From: Ceratotherium simum simum
Lineage: Eukaryota; Chordata; Mammalia; Perissodactyla; Rhinocerotidae
Direction: 5' to 3'
DNA length: 64,000 nucleotides
NCBI RefSeq assembly: GCF_000283155.1
Contig: NW_004454207.1
Location: 17,237,787 to 17,301,786 of the forward strand
Shown: positions 62,561 through 64,000 of the stretch, in pieces
How positions within the stretch are numbered: position 1 is the first letter of the stretch
Layout of the letters: each line of letters opens with the position of its first letter
Program-made: the position numbers and the translations under genes
Notes under the pieces: model-generated
What the model was told of the DNA's origin: nothing
Seen by the model: only the letters and a program-made list of their open reading frames with translations
Database searches by the model: none

Positions 62561-63364
62561 ATTCATCTTTTCATTGTTCTTACTGTGGCCTCTCAGTTAA
62601 AGTTAGCTAAATCAACTAAGCATTAAAAAAAGTAATTTGTCTTGAAAACCATGATCCATCTGGACTTGTATATATTTGCTATTACATCAAAATGCGCTGC
62701 CTAGTTAGAGTCCTCATTTATATACATGCGGTTTGATTATCTAGTGCATGTGGAAACACTCTTACTCTCCCTAAAAGAGATGCTTCATCTTGCCTATAAA
62801 AACAGAATTTCTAGTTGATTAGTCTTCATTGTAAAGCTGCCTTTCACAGTTTCATCTTCAGACAATTATGAGCCTCAAATGAAAAGAAAAAGGATTGTTT
62901 CATTAATTGCCTTCCAAAAGGAAGCAAAATAATTGATTTCCTCAAAACAGGGACATGATTTTTCAGTGTTTATCCATGAACTTTACAGTTTATATATGTA
63001 TCATAATTGTCCTAGAAGCACTTTTCACAATATCTGTAATTATCCATCTAGAATAATTTGGTATCTGGAGCATGGATATTAAAGAGTGAACAATGGTTGT
63101 AGGTCACAGGGCTTTGCTTTGGCATTACTTGTTTTACTGCAGGATTCAATGAAAGGCAGGTGTTTAGTCTCTTGGAGTTTATTATAGCAATTTTTAGCAA
63201 GAGCTCTGATAGCATCATTTCACTTAAAATGTCCAGACTTAGAACAGTTTAAATCAAAGAAGCTCTTCGTTTGAGCTCCAATAAAACAATTCTGTTCTTG
63301 GATGTATCACCCTGCAATACAATTGTTGAATTACTCTTCTGTCAACTCCTCAGTGTATATGGTA
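62561..63364. other. Unique intronic sequence
   Basis: No repeat or exon recognised. Confidence 0.55.
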
Positions 63365-63440
63365 TATAAAGTACTGTAAGAGATTGGGTGTCTGGCATAT
63401 AGGAGTCACTCAATACCGAATTGAAGAATAAATGAATGAT
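63365..63440 (+). repeat. MIR/L2 3'-end fragment, sense
   Basis: 'tggcatataggagtcactca' then 'gaagaataaatgaatgatta' is the shared MIR/L2 end. Confidence 0.55.
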
Positions 63441-63906
63441 TATTAAGAGCAAAGATTGGTGGTATAAATAAGAAATCCTTTCATTCGTATGCTGGGAATA
63501 CCCAGCACATACTTGAATAGTCAGGGAAGACTTCTTTGCATTGGTAGCACTCCCATGAACATTGAGTTTGTATATGGAAAGGACAGCAAAGTGGTCTGGA
63601 CGGGGGAAACTGCACAAGCAAGGTTGCTGAGGTGTAACCAATGCATTTAAATTTCAGTAATGGGCCAGTTTGATTGGAGCCAAGATTTGTAGATGTTAAT
63701 TCTGAAGGTTGAGTGGAGAGTTGGAGTAACACCAGGTAATGGGGGAGGTTGAGAGTTTATCCTGTTGGTTATGGGGAAACACTGAGATTTTGGCTAAACA
63801 CTTCATTTGTAAAGATTCCTCTGAAATAAGTTGTGACGGGGTGATAGTTGGAGAAAAGTGAGAAAGTCTGGACTATTAGACTGTTAGTGCCATGAAATTC
63901 AATGTT
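63441..63906. other. Unique intronic sequence
   Basis: Nothing recognised. The opposed-phase reverse frames at 63342-63732 overlap each other and have no domain. Confidence 0.5.
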
Positions 63907-64000
63907 ATTTTTTTTTTTAATTTTTTGTTTATTGCAGTAACATTGGTTTATATCATTGTAAAAATTTCAGGTGTACATCATTGTACTTCTATTTCTGCAT
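63907..64000 (-). mobile_element. L1 3' end (perissodactyl-type), antisense, cut by window end
   Basis: T run followed by 'ttgtttattgcagtaacatt' and 'aaaatttcaggtgtacatca'. It is nearly identical to the small insertion at 42821 and continues past the window. Confidence 0.88.

Overview
This window is mammalian nuclear DNA, almost certainly from a perissodactyl (most likely an equid; rhinoceros or tapir cannot be excluded). The evidence is thirteen copies of the tRNA-derived ERE-type SINE of horses and their relatives, plus young L1 3' ends and eutherian repeats (MIR, L2, MER5A-like, old L1, LTRs). It is AT-rich and coding-poor. No prokaryotic operon, CRISPR array or compact gene cluster is present.

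The only coding sequence I can support is two consecutive exons on the + strand, 9863-10049 and 12848-13001. Their translations read through in frame and match IL1RAPL1 (interleukin-1 receptor accessory protein-like 1), an X-linked synaptic adhesion receptor. The first exon ends Ig domain 1 and begins Ig domain 2; the second finishes Ig domain 2. They are probably exons 4 and 5. So 1-9862 is the end of a large upstream intron, 10050-12847 is a short intron, and 13002-64000 is the start of a very large downstream intron in which I found no further exon.

Layout. 1-9862: unique intron with an L1 3' end (1.6-2.2 kb), MIRs, an L2 (6.5-7.0 kb) and two antisense LTRs (7.3-8.05 and 8.9-9.5 kb). 9.86-13.0 kb: the two exons, with one SINE in the short intron. 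13-15.5 kb: unique, AT-rich. 15.5-23.6 kb: a dense nest of repeats (SINEs, L2, a long old L1 3' UTR, an LTR-like block split by a SINE and an L1, then a ~3.9 kb antisense L1 broken by SINEs and a 100-N gap). 23.6-42 kb: mostly unique intron with scattered MIR, L1, L2, hAT and SINE copies. 42.8-44.6 kb: sense L1 with decayed ORF2. 45-64 kb: L2 with MER5A, a compound microsatellite, an LTR, more L1 fragments including two facing each other at 51.7-52.7 kb, two copies of an ancient repeat, and a last SINE at 61.7 kb.

I found no undescribed gene system. The points worth checking are splice-site context (a CU-rich tract before the first exon, a decoy acceptor before the second), an assembly gap that probably stands for about one missing base inside a SINE, opposed L1 tails that can form a hairpin, short perfect palindromes and hairpins, and a compound microsatellite with inverted CA and TG arms. 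All repeat-family and protein assignments are from recognition, without alignment; old repeat boundaries are approximate.
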